This document shows, in pieces, positions 1 to 7,076 of a stretch of 26,400 nt of DNA; the stretch's first letter is position 1; each line of letters starts with the position of its first letter. The notes beneath the pieces are model-generated. The model saw nothing but the letters and a program-made list of their open reading frames with translations, was not told the origin of the DNA and made no database searches. The translations under genes were made by a program, and so were the position numbers. This DNA is from UBA668 sp038234785 (GTDB lineage Bacteria; Actinomycetota; Acidimicrobiia; Acidimicrobiales; Ilumatobacteraceae), in NCBI GenBank assembly GCA_038234785.1, contig JBBQTC010000060.1, positions 1-26,400 on the forward strand, given 5' to 3'.

Positions 1-528
1 AGCTATGACCGGTACGGAGACGTTGCTCACGACCAGGGGGAGCAACACCTTGGACGCGACGTCGCGGGGGTTCTTGAAGCCGCCGCCCTCGCCACCCTCC
101 ACCACGAGTCCGTCGACGCCGGCGGCGACCGCCTTGAGCGCGGCAGCCAACGTCGGTACGACGTGGAAGACGGTGAGTCCGGCTTGCTTGAGTTGGGCGG
201 TGTACTTCGTCGGGTCGCCCGCCGACGTGGTCACGAACTTCACCTGTTGATCGACGACGAATTCGACGATCGCGGGATCGCGCACGAACGCCTGAGCGAT
301 GTTGACGCCGAAGGGACGGTCGGTGAGGTCACGCATCCTGCGGATCTCCTCGCGCACGACGTCGAGCTCGCCGCTGGAGGTCTCGATGATGCCGAGGCCC
401 CCCGCATTGCTCACAGCGGAGGCGAGTCGACTCCGGGCGATCCATCCCATCGGGGCCTGCACGATGGGGTAGTCGACGCCGAGCAGTTCGCTCACTCGAG
501 TGCGGACGGGGAGCGGACGGTCGGTCAT
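1..528 (-). CDS. Nitronate monooxygenase / 2-nitropropane dioxygenase family protein (C-terminus beyond window)
   Basis: The 176 visible N-terminal residues begin an FMN-binding TIM barrel of the nitronate monooxygenase family, which oxidises alkyl nitronates to carbonyl compounds and nitrite; FabK-type enoyl-ACP reductases share the fold. Visible family motifs are YPIVQAPMGWIA near residue 20, NAGGLGII near 45, PFGVNIAQAF near 80 and VTTSAGDPTKY near 110. A segment near residues 145-155 reads VVEGGEGGGF, where many members have a Gly-His-Gly-type active-site stretch, so the exact reaction is uncertain. The catalytic half is not in the window. The ATG overlaps the upstream phosphatase stop as ATGA, which fixes the start and implies translational coupling. 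It is the last visible gene of the transcription unit starting with the ABC transporter. Family is fairly sure, substrate unknown. Confidence 0.8.
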   Translation of the reverse strand, partial: MTDRPLPVRTRVSELLGVDYPIVQAPMGWIARSRLASAVSNAGGLGIIETSSGELDVVREEIRRMRDLTDRPFGVNIAQAFVRDPAIVEFVVDQQVKFVTTSAGDPTKYTAQLKQAGLTVFHVVPTLAAALKAVAAGVDGLVVEGGEGGGFKNPRDVASKVLLPLVVSNVSVPVIA

Positions 529-1193
529 GCGAGCACCGGATCGTAGAGGTGGTGGCAGTCGTTGGCGGTCACGATCGTCGGGCCTGATGCGCCGACACGC
601 ACCACGGTGAGGCTGGTGTTCTCGACCGTGAGCACCAGCGAGCGATGGATGCCGAGGAGATGTGCGAGGTAAGCATTGATCGAGCCACCGTGGGCCACGA
701 CGGCGATGGTCTGCCCCTGGTGATGGGCTGCGAGGGTGTCGATGACCTTCGACACACGGGAGCGGAAGGCGTCGTCGCCCTCGCCACCGGGAATGCCGTC
801 CCATCGGCCGGTGCGGCTCCACTCGACCCACTCGGGGTCGCGTGTGGCCGCGCGACGGCGGAACTCGCCGTGCCCCCATTCGCCGAGGCGCACCTCTTCG
901 AGGTCGGTGTGGATCTCGACGACGAGACTGCGCGACGCAGCGAGCGGGGCGGCCGTCTGGCGGGCACGGGCGAGGTGCGAGCTGTACACCGCATCGATGT
1001 GCTTGCCGCCGAGTCGGGCGGCCAGCAACTCCGCCTGCTGCACCCCGATGTCGTGCAGGGGGGGATCGGCGGATTCCGATGAGCCCGGCACCACGTCGGC
1101 CGAACGCCCGTGACGGATCAGCAGCACTTCGCACTCGTGAGGCTCGGGTGCGCGCAGCGTCGGTTGGGGGACTGCCTGCGTGGAGTCGCTCAC
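525..1193 (-). CDS. Histidine phosphatase (phosphoglycerate mutase-like) family protein
   Basis: The 222-residue protein belongs to the histidine phosphatase superfamily. The phospho-accepting histidine is H28 in LLIRHGRS, and the second catalytic histidine is H168 in VVAHGGSINAYL. The family forms a phosphohistidine intermediate and acts on phospho-sugars, phosphoacids or other small phosphate esters; the substrate cannot be read from the sequence. The start is GTG at 1193, three bases downstream of the livF stop and with only a weak Shine-Dalgarno, so it is probably transcribed with the transporter. It overlaps the nitronate monooxygenase start by 4 bp. A paralogue sharing the HGG-x-INAYLAH-x-L signature lies at 15860-16483. 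An N-terminal extension of about 20 residues precedes the first strand and could mean a later start, although none is obvious. Confidence 0.85.
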   Translation of the reverse strand: MSDSTQAVPQPTLRAPEPHECEVLLIRHGRSADVVPGSSESADPPLHDIGVQQAELLAARLGGKHIDAVYSSHLARARQTAAPLAASRSLVVEIHTDLEEVRLGEWGHGEFRRRAATRDPEWVEWSRTGRWDGIPGGEGDDAFRSRVSKVIDTLAAHHQGQTIAVVAHGGSINAYLAHLLGIHRSLVLTVENTSLTVVRVGASGPTIVTANDCHHLYDPVLA

Positions 1194-1196
1194 CGC

Positions 1197-1922
1197 TCAG
1201 GCGCCACCGAGGTACGCCGCGCGCACCGCCGGGTCGTCGAGCAACTTGTGCGCATCGTCGGTCTTGACGACCAGGCCGGTCTCGAGCACGTACGCACGGT
1301 GGGCGCGACGCAGGGCCTGCGATGCGTTCTGCTCGACGAGCAGCACCGTGGTGCCCTGGCGGTTGATCTCGGTGATGATGTCGAAGATCTGGGTGATCAG
1401 CATCGGCGCCAGTCCCATGGAGGGCTCGTCGAGCAACAGCACCCGCGGCTGGCTCATCAGCGCCCGACCGATGGTGAGCATCTGCTGCTCGCCGCCCGAC
1501 ATCGAGCCACCTTCCTGGTCCTTGCGCTCGGCGAGGCGAGGAAAGAGCTCGAAGACGCGATCGAAGTCCTCGGAGCGCTGCTTGCTCTTGCGGTCCTTGC
1601 GGTCCTTTCGAGTCCAGCACCCCATGTCGAGGTTCTCCATCACGGTCATGCCGGGGAAGATGCCGCGCCCTTCGGGCGCCTGACAGATGCCGAGCTCGGT
1701 GCGCTTGTGGGCGGGCATCTTGGTGATGTCCTTGCCGTCGAAGATGATGGTGCCCTTGGTGACCGGCCGGACCCCGGAGACGGTCTTGAGCGTGGTGCTC
1801 TTCCCGGCTCCGTTGGCGCCGATGAGGGTGACGATCTCGCCCTCGCCGACGGTGAAGGAGATGCCCTTGATGGCCTGGATGCGGCCGTAGAAGACTTGGA
1901 GATCGTTGACCTCAAGCAGCAT
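1197..1922 (-). CDS. livF: Branched-chain amino acid ABC transporter ATP-binding protein LivF
   Basis: This 241-residue ATPase is one of the two nucleotide-binding subunits of a LivHMGF-type importer. Walker A is GANGAGKST at residues 35-43, the ABC signature is SMSGGEQQML at 140-149, and Walker B is VLLLDEPSMGLAP from 161. The QAPEGRGIFPGMTVMENL stretch near 81-98 is typical of LivF. The ATG is preceded by GGGGAG seven bases upstream, inside the end of livG, giving an 11-bp overlap. An Arg/Lys/Asp-rich stretch at residues 105-117 is encoded partly by two copies of a 9-base repeat (1588-1605) and looks like a small local expansion in the helical subdomain. The assignment to LivF rather than LivG rests on the short length and these motifs. 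Confidence 0.95.
   Translation of the reverse strand: MLLEVNDLQVFYGRIQAIKGISFTVGEGEIVTLIGANGAGKSTTLKTVSGVRPVTKGTIIFDGKDITKMPAHKRTELGICQAPEGRGIFPGMTVMENLDMGCWTRKDRKDRKSKQRSEDFDRVFELFPRLAERKDQEGGSMSGGEQQMLTIGRALMSQPRVLLLDEPSMGLAPMLITQIFDIITEINRQGTTVLLVEQNASQALRRAHRAYVLETGLVVKTDDAHKLLDDPAVRAAYLGGA
1588..1605 (-). repeat. 9-base tandem repeat inside livF
   Basis: TTGCGGTCC occurs twice in a row (1588-1605) and encodes part of the RKDRKDRK charged stretch of LivF. The copies are in frame, so the change adds residues without disrupting the gene. Confidence 0.8.
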
Positions 1923-2688
1923 CGGAGGGCTCCCCGAGGTAGGCGGCGATGACCGCCGGGTTGGCTCGGACCTCGGCGGGAGTGCCTTCGGCGATCTTCT
2001 TGCCGAAGTCGAGCACGACGATGCGATCCGTGACCCCCATGACGAGGTTCATGTCGTGCTCGATGAGCAGCACGGTGTAGCCCCGGTCGCGGATGGTCCG
2101 GATGAGCCCCATCAGCTCGATCTTCTCGGCCGGGTTGAAGCCGGCGGCCGGCTCGTCGAGGCAGAGCAGCTTGGGTCCGGTGGCGAGTGCCCGGGCGATC
2201 TCGAGCCGCCGCTGATACCCGTAGGGCAGGTTCTTGGCGGCGTCGTCGGCGCGGTCGGCGATCCCCATGAACTTCAACAGCTCCATCGCCTTGGCCCGGA
2301 ACTCCTTCTCTTCGTGCCGCTGTCGCGGCAAGCGAAGCAGCGCACTGATCACGCTGGTCCGGCTGTGTGCGTCGCATCCGACGATCACGTTCTCGAGCGC
2401 GGTCATCTCGGGGAAGAGGCGGATGTTCTGGAAGGTGCGGGCGATACCGAGCCGGGTGATCTTGTGACGGTCGAGCTGGGCGAGCTTGTTGCCCTGGTAG
2501 CGCACCTCGCCGTCGGTGGCCTGGTAGACGCCGGTGAGCACGTTGAAACATGTCGTCTTGCCGGCACCGTTGGGACCGATGAGGCCGAGGATCTCACCCG
2601 AATGGATCTGGATCGAGACATCGTTCAGCGCGACCAGACCACCGAACTGCATGGTGACGTGATCGAGCTCAAGCAAGGGCTGTTCCAT
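1912..2688 (-). CDS. livG: Branched-chain amino acid ABC transporter ATP-binding protein LivG
   Basis: The 258-residue ATPase is the second nucleotide-binding subunit of the importer. Walker A is GPNGAGKTT at residues 38-46. LPYGYQRRLEIARAL is the LivG form of the ABC signature, and Walker B is LLCLDEPAAGFNP. The segment GIARTFQNIRLFPEMTALENV after Walker A and the C-terminal VLDFGKKIAEGTPAEVRANPAVIAAYLGE are hallmarks of LivG. The ATG at 2688 has a strong AAGGGGG Shine-Dalgarno about six bases upstream and sits within the last codons of livM (20-bp overlap), so translation is probably coupled. Length is normal. The transported solute is inferred only at family level: branched-chain amino acids or chemically related carboxylates or amides. 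Confidence 0.95.
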   Translation of the reverse strand: MEQPLLELDHVTMQFGGLVALNDVSIQIHSGEILGLIGPNGAGKTTCFNVLTGVYQATDGEVRYQGNKLAQLDRHKITRLGIARTFQNIRLFPEMTALENVIVGCDAHSRTSVISALLRLPRQRHEEKEFRAKAMELLKFMGIADRADDAAKNLPYGYQRRLEIARALATGPKLLCLDEPAAGFNPAEKIELMGLIRTIRDRGYTVLLIEHDMNLVMGVTDRIVVLDFGKKIAEGTPAEVRANPAVIAAYLGEPSDAA

Positions 2689-3823
2689 GAGTGCCCCCTT
2701 CCAGATCCGGGTCGCCTTCGCGAACGTCTTCGAACGGTGGTGGGTCGCTGTCGGGTTGGCCGCGGCGACCGTGTTGACGGCGTGGCCAGAGACCCTGCGG
2801 GCGGAAGATCATCATCACCACGAGCGCCACACCGAACCAGAAGTAGCGGCTGGTGTCGAGGAAGCGGAAGCGCTCCGGCAGATAGCTGACCACGACCGCG
2901 CCGAGCACCACGCCGGGCATGTTGCCGGGACCGCCGAGCACGACGGCGGCGAGGAACAGGATCGACAGCTTCAACTGGAAGTTGTCGGGAGAGATGAATG
3001 CGGTCTTGGTGGCGTAGATCGTGCCGGCGAGGCCACCGACGGCTGCGCCGATCGCGAACGCCCACAGCTTGAACTTGAACGTGGGCACCCCCATCAACTC
3101 GGCGGCGTCCTCGTCCTCGCGAATCGCCGTCCAGGCCCTGCCGACTCGGCTGGTCTCCAACCGCTTGAGGAAGAAGTAGACGATGATCGCGATGGTGAGG
3201 CCGAGCCAGTAGAAGCTCTTGCTGTCGAGCGGGCCGAAGTGGATCGGTCCGATGTCGGGCGGCGGCGGGATGTTGCTGATGCCCGCCTTGGCGCCGAGCC
3301 AGTCGAGCCGCTCGGCCAGTAGGCGGATGATCTCGCCGAACCCGAGGGTGACGATGGCGAGGTAGTCGCCGCGGAGCCGTAGCGTCGGGGCGCCGAGCAG
3401 CACGCCCGACAGCATCGAGACGATGATCGCGGCCGGCACGCACAACAGCCAGGGAATGTTCCCGTGCTGCGACGCGAGGACACCCACCGTGTAGGCGCCC
3501 ACGGCGTAGAAGCCCACGTAGCCCAGATCGAGGAGCCCAGCCATGCCGACCACGACGTTGAGGCCCAGGGCAACGATGACGAAGATGATCACCGAACCGG
3601 CGAGGATCGAGGCGAAGTCGGTGCCGGTGGTGGTGATGATCGGGATCTTCCACACCGGCAGCAGATACAGCACGGCGACGCCGCACAGGCCGATGAGGAG
3701 CCGGAGGGGCTTGGGGACGCGACGCCACGCGGAGCTCATCGCTCGGCGAGCATCGGCTGCTGCTGCGAAGCGTGGACCGAGTGCCTGCTTCGCAGCAGCG
3801 GTGGGCGGTGCGGTCTCGTTCAT
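2669..3823 (-). CDS. livM: Branched-chain amino acid ABC transporter permease LivM
   Basis: The 384-residue protein is the LivM-type inner-membrane permease. After a hydrophilic N-terminal stretch of about 40 residues there are multiple hydrophobic segments, starting LLIGLCGVAVLYLLPVW. The permease signatures include GLNVVVGMAGLLDLGYVGFY, RLRGDYLAIVTLGFGEIIRL, the cytoplasmic loop SRVGRAWTAIREDEDAAELMGV that contacts the ATPases, and GGPGNMPGVVLGA. A polar C-terminal tail of about 40 residues, rich in Pro, Asp and Glu, follows the conserved MIFRPQGLWP. I chose the ATG at 3823 because it has AAGGAG six bases upstream and overlaps the livH stop as ATGA; the frame stays open far upstream, but that part lies inside livH. 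The 3' end overlaps livG. Confidence 0.94.
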   Translation of the reverse strand: MNETAPPTAAAKQALGPRFAAAADARRAMSSAWRRVPKPLRLLIGLCGVAVLYLLPVWKIPIITTTGTDFASILAGSVIIFVIVALGLNVVVGMAGLLDLGYVGFYAVGAYTVGVLASQHGNIPWLLCVPAAIIVSMLSGVLLGAPTLRLRGDYLAIVTLGFGEIIRLLAERLDWLGAKAGISNIPPPPDIGPIHFGPLDSKSFYWLGLTIAIIVYFFLKRLETSRVGRAWTAIREDEDAAELMGVPTFKFKLWAFAIGAAVGGLAGTIYATKTAFISPDNFQLKLSILFLAAVVLGGPGNMPGVVLGAVVVSYLPERFRFLDTSRYFWFGVALVVMMIFRPQGLWPRRQHGRRGQPDSDPPPFEDVREGDPDLEGGTHGTALA

Positions 3824-4797
3824 GCCCGACTCCTTCCCATGGATTCGCCGAGCAGCCCGTTGGGCCTGATCATCAGCACGAGCACGAGCACCACGAACGC
3901 CGTGACGGTGCCCATGTTCTGATTGGACTCGAACAGGCTCGCACCCCAGTTCTCGATGACGCCGAGCAGCAGCCCACCGAGCAGGGCGCCCTTGATGTTG
4001 CCGATGCCACCGAGCACGGCGGCAGTGAACGCCTTCACGCCGAGTTGGAAGCCGAGCGAGTAACGGGCCGAGCCGTTGTAGATCTCGAAGAAGAAGGCGG
4101 CCGCCCCGGACATCATGCCGCCGATGAGAAAGGTGACAAGGATGATCATGTCGACGTTGACGCCCATGAGACGAGACGTCTCCATGTCCTGGGCGACGGC
4201 GCGAATGCCGCGGCCGATGCGGCTGCGGTTGACGAACAGCAGCAGCCCTCCCATCATGACGAGCGAGCCGACGACGACGAGGATGTAGTCGTTGCGGACG
4301 TCGGCACCCATGATCGTGAAGAGCCGCTTCTTCTGGAAGACGCGGGCCAGGGCGTAGTCCTGACGCTGCTTGGGGCCCCACTCGCCGACGGCTTCGGACA
4401 TCGCGAAGCTGGCGCCGATGGCGGAGATGAGGAACACGAGACGGGGTGCGTTCTTCTTGCGGAGCGGGCGATAGGCCACGCGCTCCAGCAGGACCGAGGA
4501 CGCGCCGCCGATGATCACCGACACGAGCAGCATGAAGAGCAGGACACCGACGAGTGTCCACCCCGTCTTGTAGGGATCGTTGCCGTCGGCAAGTCGATCG
4601 GGGATCCCCAGCAGGTCGATGGCGATGAAACAACCGAACGCGGAGAGCATGAAGATCTCCGAGTTGGCGAAGTTGATGAGGCGCAGGACGCCGTACACCA
4701 ACGTGTAACCCAGCGCGATGAGCGCATAGATCGAGCCGAGCACCAGTCCGTTGACGGTGGACGGCCAGAACTGATCAATGAGCGACTGAAAGCTCAA
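3820..4797 (-). CDS. livH: Branched-chain amino acid ABC transporter permease LivH
   Basis: The 325-residue integral membrane protein is the LivH-type permease partner of LivM. It shows the family opening NGLVLGSIYALIALGYTLVYGVLRLINFANSEIFML, the loop VAYRPLRKKNAPRLVFLISAIG, the ATPase-contact loop GRGIRAVAQDMETSRLMGVN, and GFQLGVKAFTAAVLGGIGNIKGALLGG. The start appears to be TTG at 4797, with a run of seven G ending five bases upstream as the Shine-Dalgarno. An ATG lies in that spacer but is out of frame and closes after two codons. A residue insertion between helices 2 and 3 (DRLADGNDPYKTGW) is larger than in short family members. The 114-bp gap to the binding-protein gene is highly structured (see the hairpin entries). 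The ATGA overlap at the 3' end couples it to livM. Confidence 0.93.
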   Translation of the reverse strand: MSFQSLIDQFWPSTVNGLVLGSIYALIALGYTLVYGVLRLINFANSEIFMLSAFGCFIAIDLLGIPDRLADGNDPYKTGWTLVGVLLFMLLVSVIIGGASSVLLERVAYRPLRKKNAPRLVFLISAIGASFAMSEAVGEWGPKQRQDYALARVFQKKRLFTIMGADVRNDYILVVVGSLVMMGGLLLFVNRSRIGRGIRAVAQDMETSRLMGVNVDMIILVTFLIGGMMSGAAAFFFEIYNGSARYSLGFQLGVKAFTAAVLGGIGNIKGALLGGLLLGVIENWGASLFESNQNMGTVTAFVVLVLVLMIRPNGLLGESMGRSRA

Positions 4798-4854
4798 CGC
4801 ATCCCCCCCGGGACCCGCGACGGCCGCCGGGCACCGATCCGGTGCTCAGCGGGT
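4798..4854 (-). promoter_or_regulatory. Structured leader in front of livH
   Basis: Two nested inverted repeats lie just upstream of livH. The outer arms are ACCCGC (4813-4818) and GCGGGT (4849-4854). The inner arms are GCACCG (4831-4836) and CGGTGC (4840-4845), with a 3-base loop. The G-run that serves as the livH ribosome binding site lies immediately downstream on the minus strand. The structure could tune livH translation or mRNA processing relative to the binding protein. The repeats are seen directly; the function is inferred. Confidence 0.4.
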
Positions 4855-4862
4855 GTAGCGAA

Positions 4863-4888
4863 GGGGCCGGAGCCGAAGCTCCGACCCC
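4863..4888 (-). terminator. Hairpin between binding-protein gene and livH (attenuator or mRNA-stabilising stem)
   Basis: On the minus strand this forms an 11-bp stem of GGGGTCGGAGC with GCTCCGGCCCC, all Watson-Crick except one U-G wobble, closed by a C(UUCG)G tetraloop, one of the most stable RNA loops. It begins about 23 bases after the binding-protein stop codon. There is no U-run after it, so full Rho-independent termination is doubtful. Partial termination or 3'-end protection of the upstream message is more likely and would give more binding protein than permease, as is usual for such transporters. On the plus strand the same pair is a C-A mismatch, so the stem favours the minus transcript. 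Confidence 0.6.
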
Positions 4889-4911
4889 CTCACTTCATTG
4901 AATGTGACGTA

Positions 4912-6114
4912 TCAGGAAACGAGGCCCTTGGCGACGATCTTGCCGCTCTCGACCACGTAGTAGTAGACCGCGTCGCCGACGGGCTCACCCGTGGGATCGA
5001 ACTTGATCTGCTTGGTGATGCCGGGTGCGTCGTACGCCGACACGAACGCGGCGAGGCTCGCCCGGTCCATGTTGCCGGCGGCGATGCCGTAGAGGAACAC
5101 CTTGGCGCAGTCGTACGCCTCGGGCGAGTACAGAGCCGGGTCCGTGCCGTATGCCTTGTTGAAGGCGGCCTGGAAGTCGGCGTTCACGTCGGCCGGAGCA
5201 CCGGTCGCCGTGAGGTACGTGCCGTCGGCAGATGCACCGGCGTTGTCGACGAAGCCCACATCGAGGCTGCCGTCGCCGCTGACGAACGTGGCGTCGAGAC
5301 CGGCGTCACGCATCTGCTTCACGAACTTGGCTGCCTCGGCGTAGTAGCCGCCGTAGAACACGGTGTCGACGCCGGCGGTCTTCAATGCCTCGATGGCTGC
5401 CGAGAAGTCGGCTGCCTTGACGTCGATCTGAGCGTCCTTGACGTCGGTTGCACCGAGGCCCTTGCGGACTGCATCGGCGAGGCCCTTGCCGTACTCGGAA
5501 GCGTCATCGATGACGCCGACCTTGGTGCCCTTGATCGTGTCGGTGATCAACTTGACGACACCAGGAGCCTGCTTGTCGTCGTTGGCCAGGATGCGGTGGA
5601 ACATCTTCCAGCCGTTGGTCGACAGCAGTGCATTGGTGGCACCGGGGGTGATCATCGGCAGGCCTGCGGCCTCGAACTTGGGCATGGTTGCCTTGGTCTC
5701 ACCCGAGAAGCCCGGGCCGATGAGCCCGATGATCGACGCGTCGTTCACGATCTTGTCGGCCAGCGGGGTTGCCTGGGCGGGGTCGCCCTGGGAGTCGTAA
5801 GCCGTGTCGAAACCGACCTGGCAGTCCGGGTTCGCAGCGTTGAACTCGTCGAGGGCGATCTGGGCACCGTTGACCATGTTGGTGCCGAGGTTGCCGTTGT
5901 CGCCCGAGAGCGCACCGATGAACGCCAGCTTGATGCCGTCGCACTTGACGCCGCCCATGGCGGTCGTGGTGTCCGGTGTCATGGCGGTGGTCGTGTTCGA
6001 CCCCGCAGCCGTGGTGTCCGGCGACTTGGTCGTACTGTCGCTGCCGCAGGCCGCGACAACGAGTGCCACGCCGGCGAACAGTGCGCCGAGGCGGCGCACC
6101 TGGGATTTCTGCAT
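4912..6114 (-). CDS. Branched-chain amino acid-type ABC transporter substrate-binding lipoprotein
   Basis: The 400-residue protein is a periplasmic-binding-protein type I (LivK/LivJ-like) lipoprotein that delivers solute to the LivHMGF permease encoded downstream. Residues 1-22 are a lipoprotein signal peptide with lipobox VAAC at 20-23, so C23 should be lipidated and anchor the protein outside the membrane. Residues 25-54 form a Thr/Ala/Pro/Asp-rich flexible linker, then the two-lobed domain starts at IKLAFIGALSGDNGNLG. Further family marks are NGAQIALDEFN, YDSQGDPAQATPLADKIVNDASIIGLIGPGFSGE and GVIDDASEYGKGLADAVRKGL. C58 and C97 could form a disulphide. The ATG has AGGGGGAG eight bases upstream. 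A separate upstream promoter and a downstream hairpin fit high expression. The ligand is not determinable here. Confidence 0.94.
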   Translation of the reverse strand: MQKSQVRRLGALFAGVALVVAACGSDSTTKSPDTTAAGSNTTTAMTPDTTTAMGGVKCDGIKLAFIGALSGDNGNLGTNMVNGAQIALDEFNAANPDCQVGFDTAYDSQGDPAQATPLADKIVNDASIIGLIGPGFSGETKATMPKFEAAGLPMITPGATNALLSTNGWKMFHRILANDDKQAPGVVKLITDTIKGTKVGVIDDASEYGKGLADAVRKGLGATDVKDAQIDVKAADFSAAIEALKTAGVDTVFYGGYYAEAAKFVKQMRDAGLDATFVSGDGSLDVGFVDNAGASADGTYLTATGAPADVNADFQAAFNKAYGTDPALYSPEAYDCAKVFLYGIAAGNMDRASLAAFVSAYDAPGITKQIKFDPTGEPVGDAVYYYVVESGKIVAKGLVS

Positions 6115-6175
6115 GTGATTCTCCCCCTATGGAGCCGGATCGCGGTGTTGCGGTCCGGAGGTATGCGAGGCGCGC

Positions 6176-6205
6176 AGTGTAGGTCGTGTTTTCAGGATGC
6201 GACAA
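6176..6205 (-). promoter_or_regulatory. Candidate promoter of the binding-protein/liv operon
   Basis: On the minus strand TTGTCG (6205-6200) and TACACT (6181-6176) are separated by 18 bases; each matches the sigma-70 consensus at 4 of 6 positions. Transcription would start near 6169 and leave a leader of about 55 bases with a good ribosome binding site. This contrasts with the leaderless geometry of neighbouring genes. Confidence 0.5.
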
Positions 6206-6238
6206 GCACCTGGCTCCGTATTTGCATGTCGGCTTGAC

Positions 6239-6251
6239 TACGGTTCCGTGC
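6239..6251 (+). promoter_or_regulatory. TAnnnT -10 hexamer for a leaderless enoyl-CoA hydratase gene
   Basis: TACGGT at 6239-6244 ends seven bases before the ATG at 6252, and no purine-rich ribosome binding site precedes that ATG. The spacing would place the transcription start at or next to the start codon. No convincing -35 element is visible. Confidence 0.45.
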
Positions 6252-7076
6252 ATGCCCGAAGCCGCTGACGTCTCCGACGACGAGGTCCTCTACGAGGTCG
6301 CCGACCACATCGCCACGATCACCCTCAACGCACCTGGTCGAATGAACACGATCTCGGGCGAGATGCTCGACCAGCTCACGGAGCGGCTGCTCCAGGCTGA
6401 TCGGGACCGAGACGTGCGGTGCATCGTGCTCACCGGCGCCGGAAAGGTGTTCTGCGCCGGTCTCGACATGGCCGCCCAGATGGGCGCGGCCAAGGGATCA
6501 CTCGGGAACATGGGCGACGGCGAGGGGATTCCGGGCGAGATCGACCTCCGGGCCACACCACCCACGGTGCTGCACAACCTCGACACGCCCACGGTGTGCG
6601 CGCTCAATGGCGGAGCGGCCGGGTACGGACTCGACATCGCGCTCGGCTGCGACATCCGTGTCGCGTCGACCACGGCGAAGCTCAATCCGGGCTTTGCCAA
6701 GCGTGGCATCCTCCCCGAGAGCGGCGGCACGTGGTTGCTGCCCCGCATGGTCGGATATGCCAAGGCCGCCGAGATTGCGTTCACGGGCCGCACGCTCACT
6801 GCGCAGGAATCGCTCGACCTGGGGCTGGTCAATCACATCGTCGAGCCGGAGCACTTCCAGGATGCGGTTCGGGAGCTCGCCGGCGAGATCGCGGCCAACG
6901 CGCCGTTGGCAGTCCGGGCGATCAAGCGGATGATGCGCGCCGCCGAGACCGAGACGTTCGAGCAGAACGTGCACCACGTGTTCCTCCAGCTGCTGCCACT
7001 GTTGCGCACCGACGACTTCCGCGAGGGTGTGGCCGCCTACATGGAAAAGCGCAACCCGTCGTTCACCGGCCGATGA
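6252..7076 (+). CDS. Enoyl-CoA hydratase/isomerase (crotonase) family protein
   Basis: The 274-residue protein has the crotonase fold and probably acts on an acyl-CoA in beta-oxidation or a related degradation pathway. The first oxyanion-hole segment is VFCAGLDM (residues 67-73) and the second is the Gly-rich NGGAAGYGLDIAL (119-131). The two catalytic glutamates of classical hydratase (rat E144 and E164) are not both kept: the first aligns with D128, the second with a Phe or Gly in LNPGFAKRG, while a Glu is present at 156 in LPESGG, as in many isomerase-like members. So the reaction may be isomerisation rather than hydration. I chose the ATG at 6252 because the family homology begins just after it and a -10-like hexamer sits seven bases upstream. 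It overlaps the nitroreductase start as ATGA. Confidence 0.88.
   Translation: MPEAADVSDDEVLYEVADHIATITLNAPGRMNTISGEMLDQLTERLLQADRDRDVRCIVLTGAGKVFCAGLDMAAQMGAAKGSLGNMGDGEGIPGEIDLRATPPTVLHNLDTPTVCALNGGAAGYGLDIALGCDIRVASTTAKLNPGFAKRGILPESGGTWLLPRMVGYAKAAEIAFTGRTLTAQESLDLGLVNHIVEPEHFQDAVRELAGEIAANAPLAVRAIKRMMRAAETETFEQNVHHVFLQLLPLLRTDDFREGVAAYMEKRNPSFTGR

Noticed and set aside
3772..6237. An 821-codon open frame on the plus strand opposite livM, livH and the binding protein
   Set aside because: It is the mirror of real minus-strand genes with full family motifs; its product is rich in His, Asp and Glu with no recognisable domain, as expected of antisense frames in GC-rich DNA.
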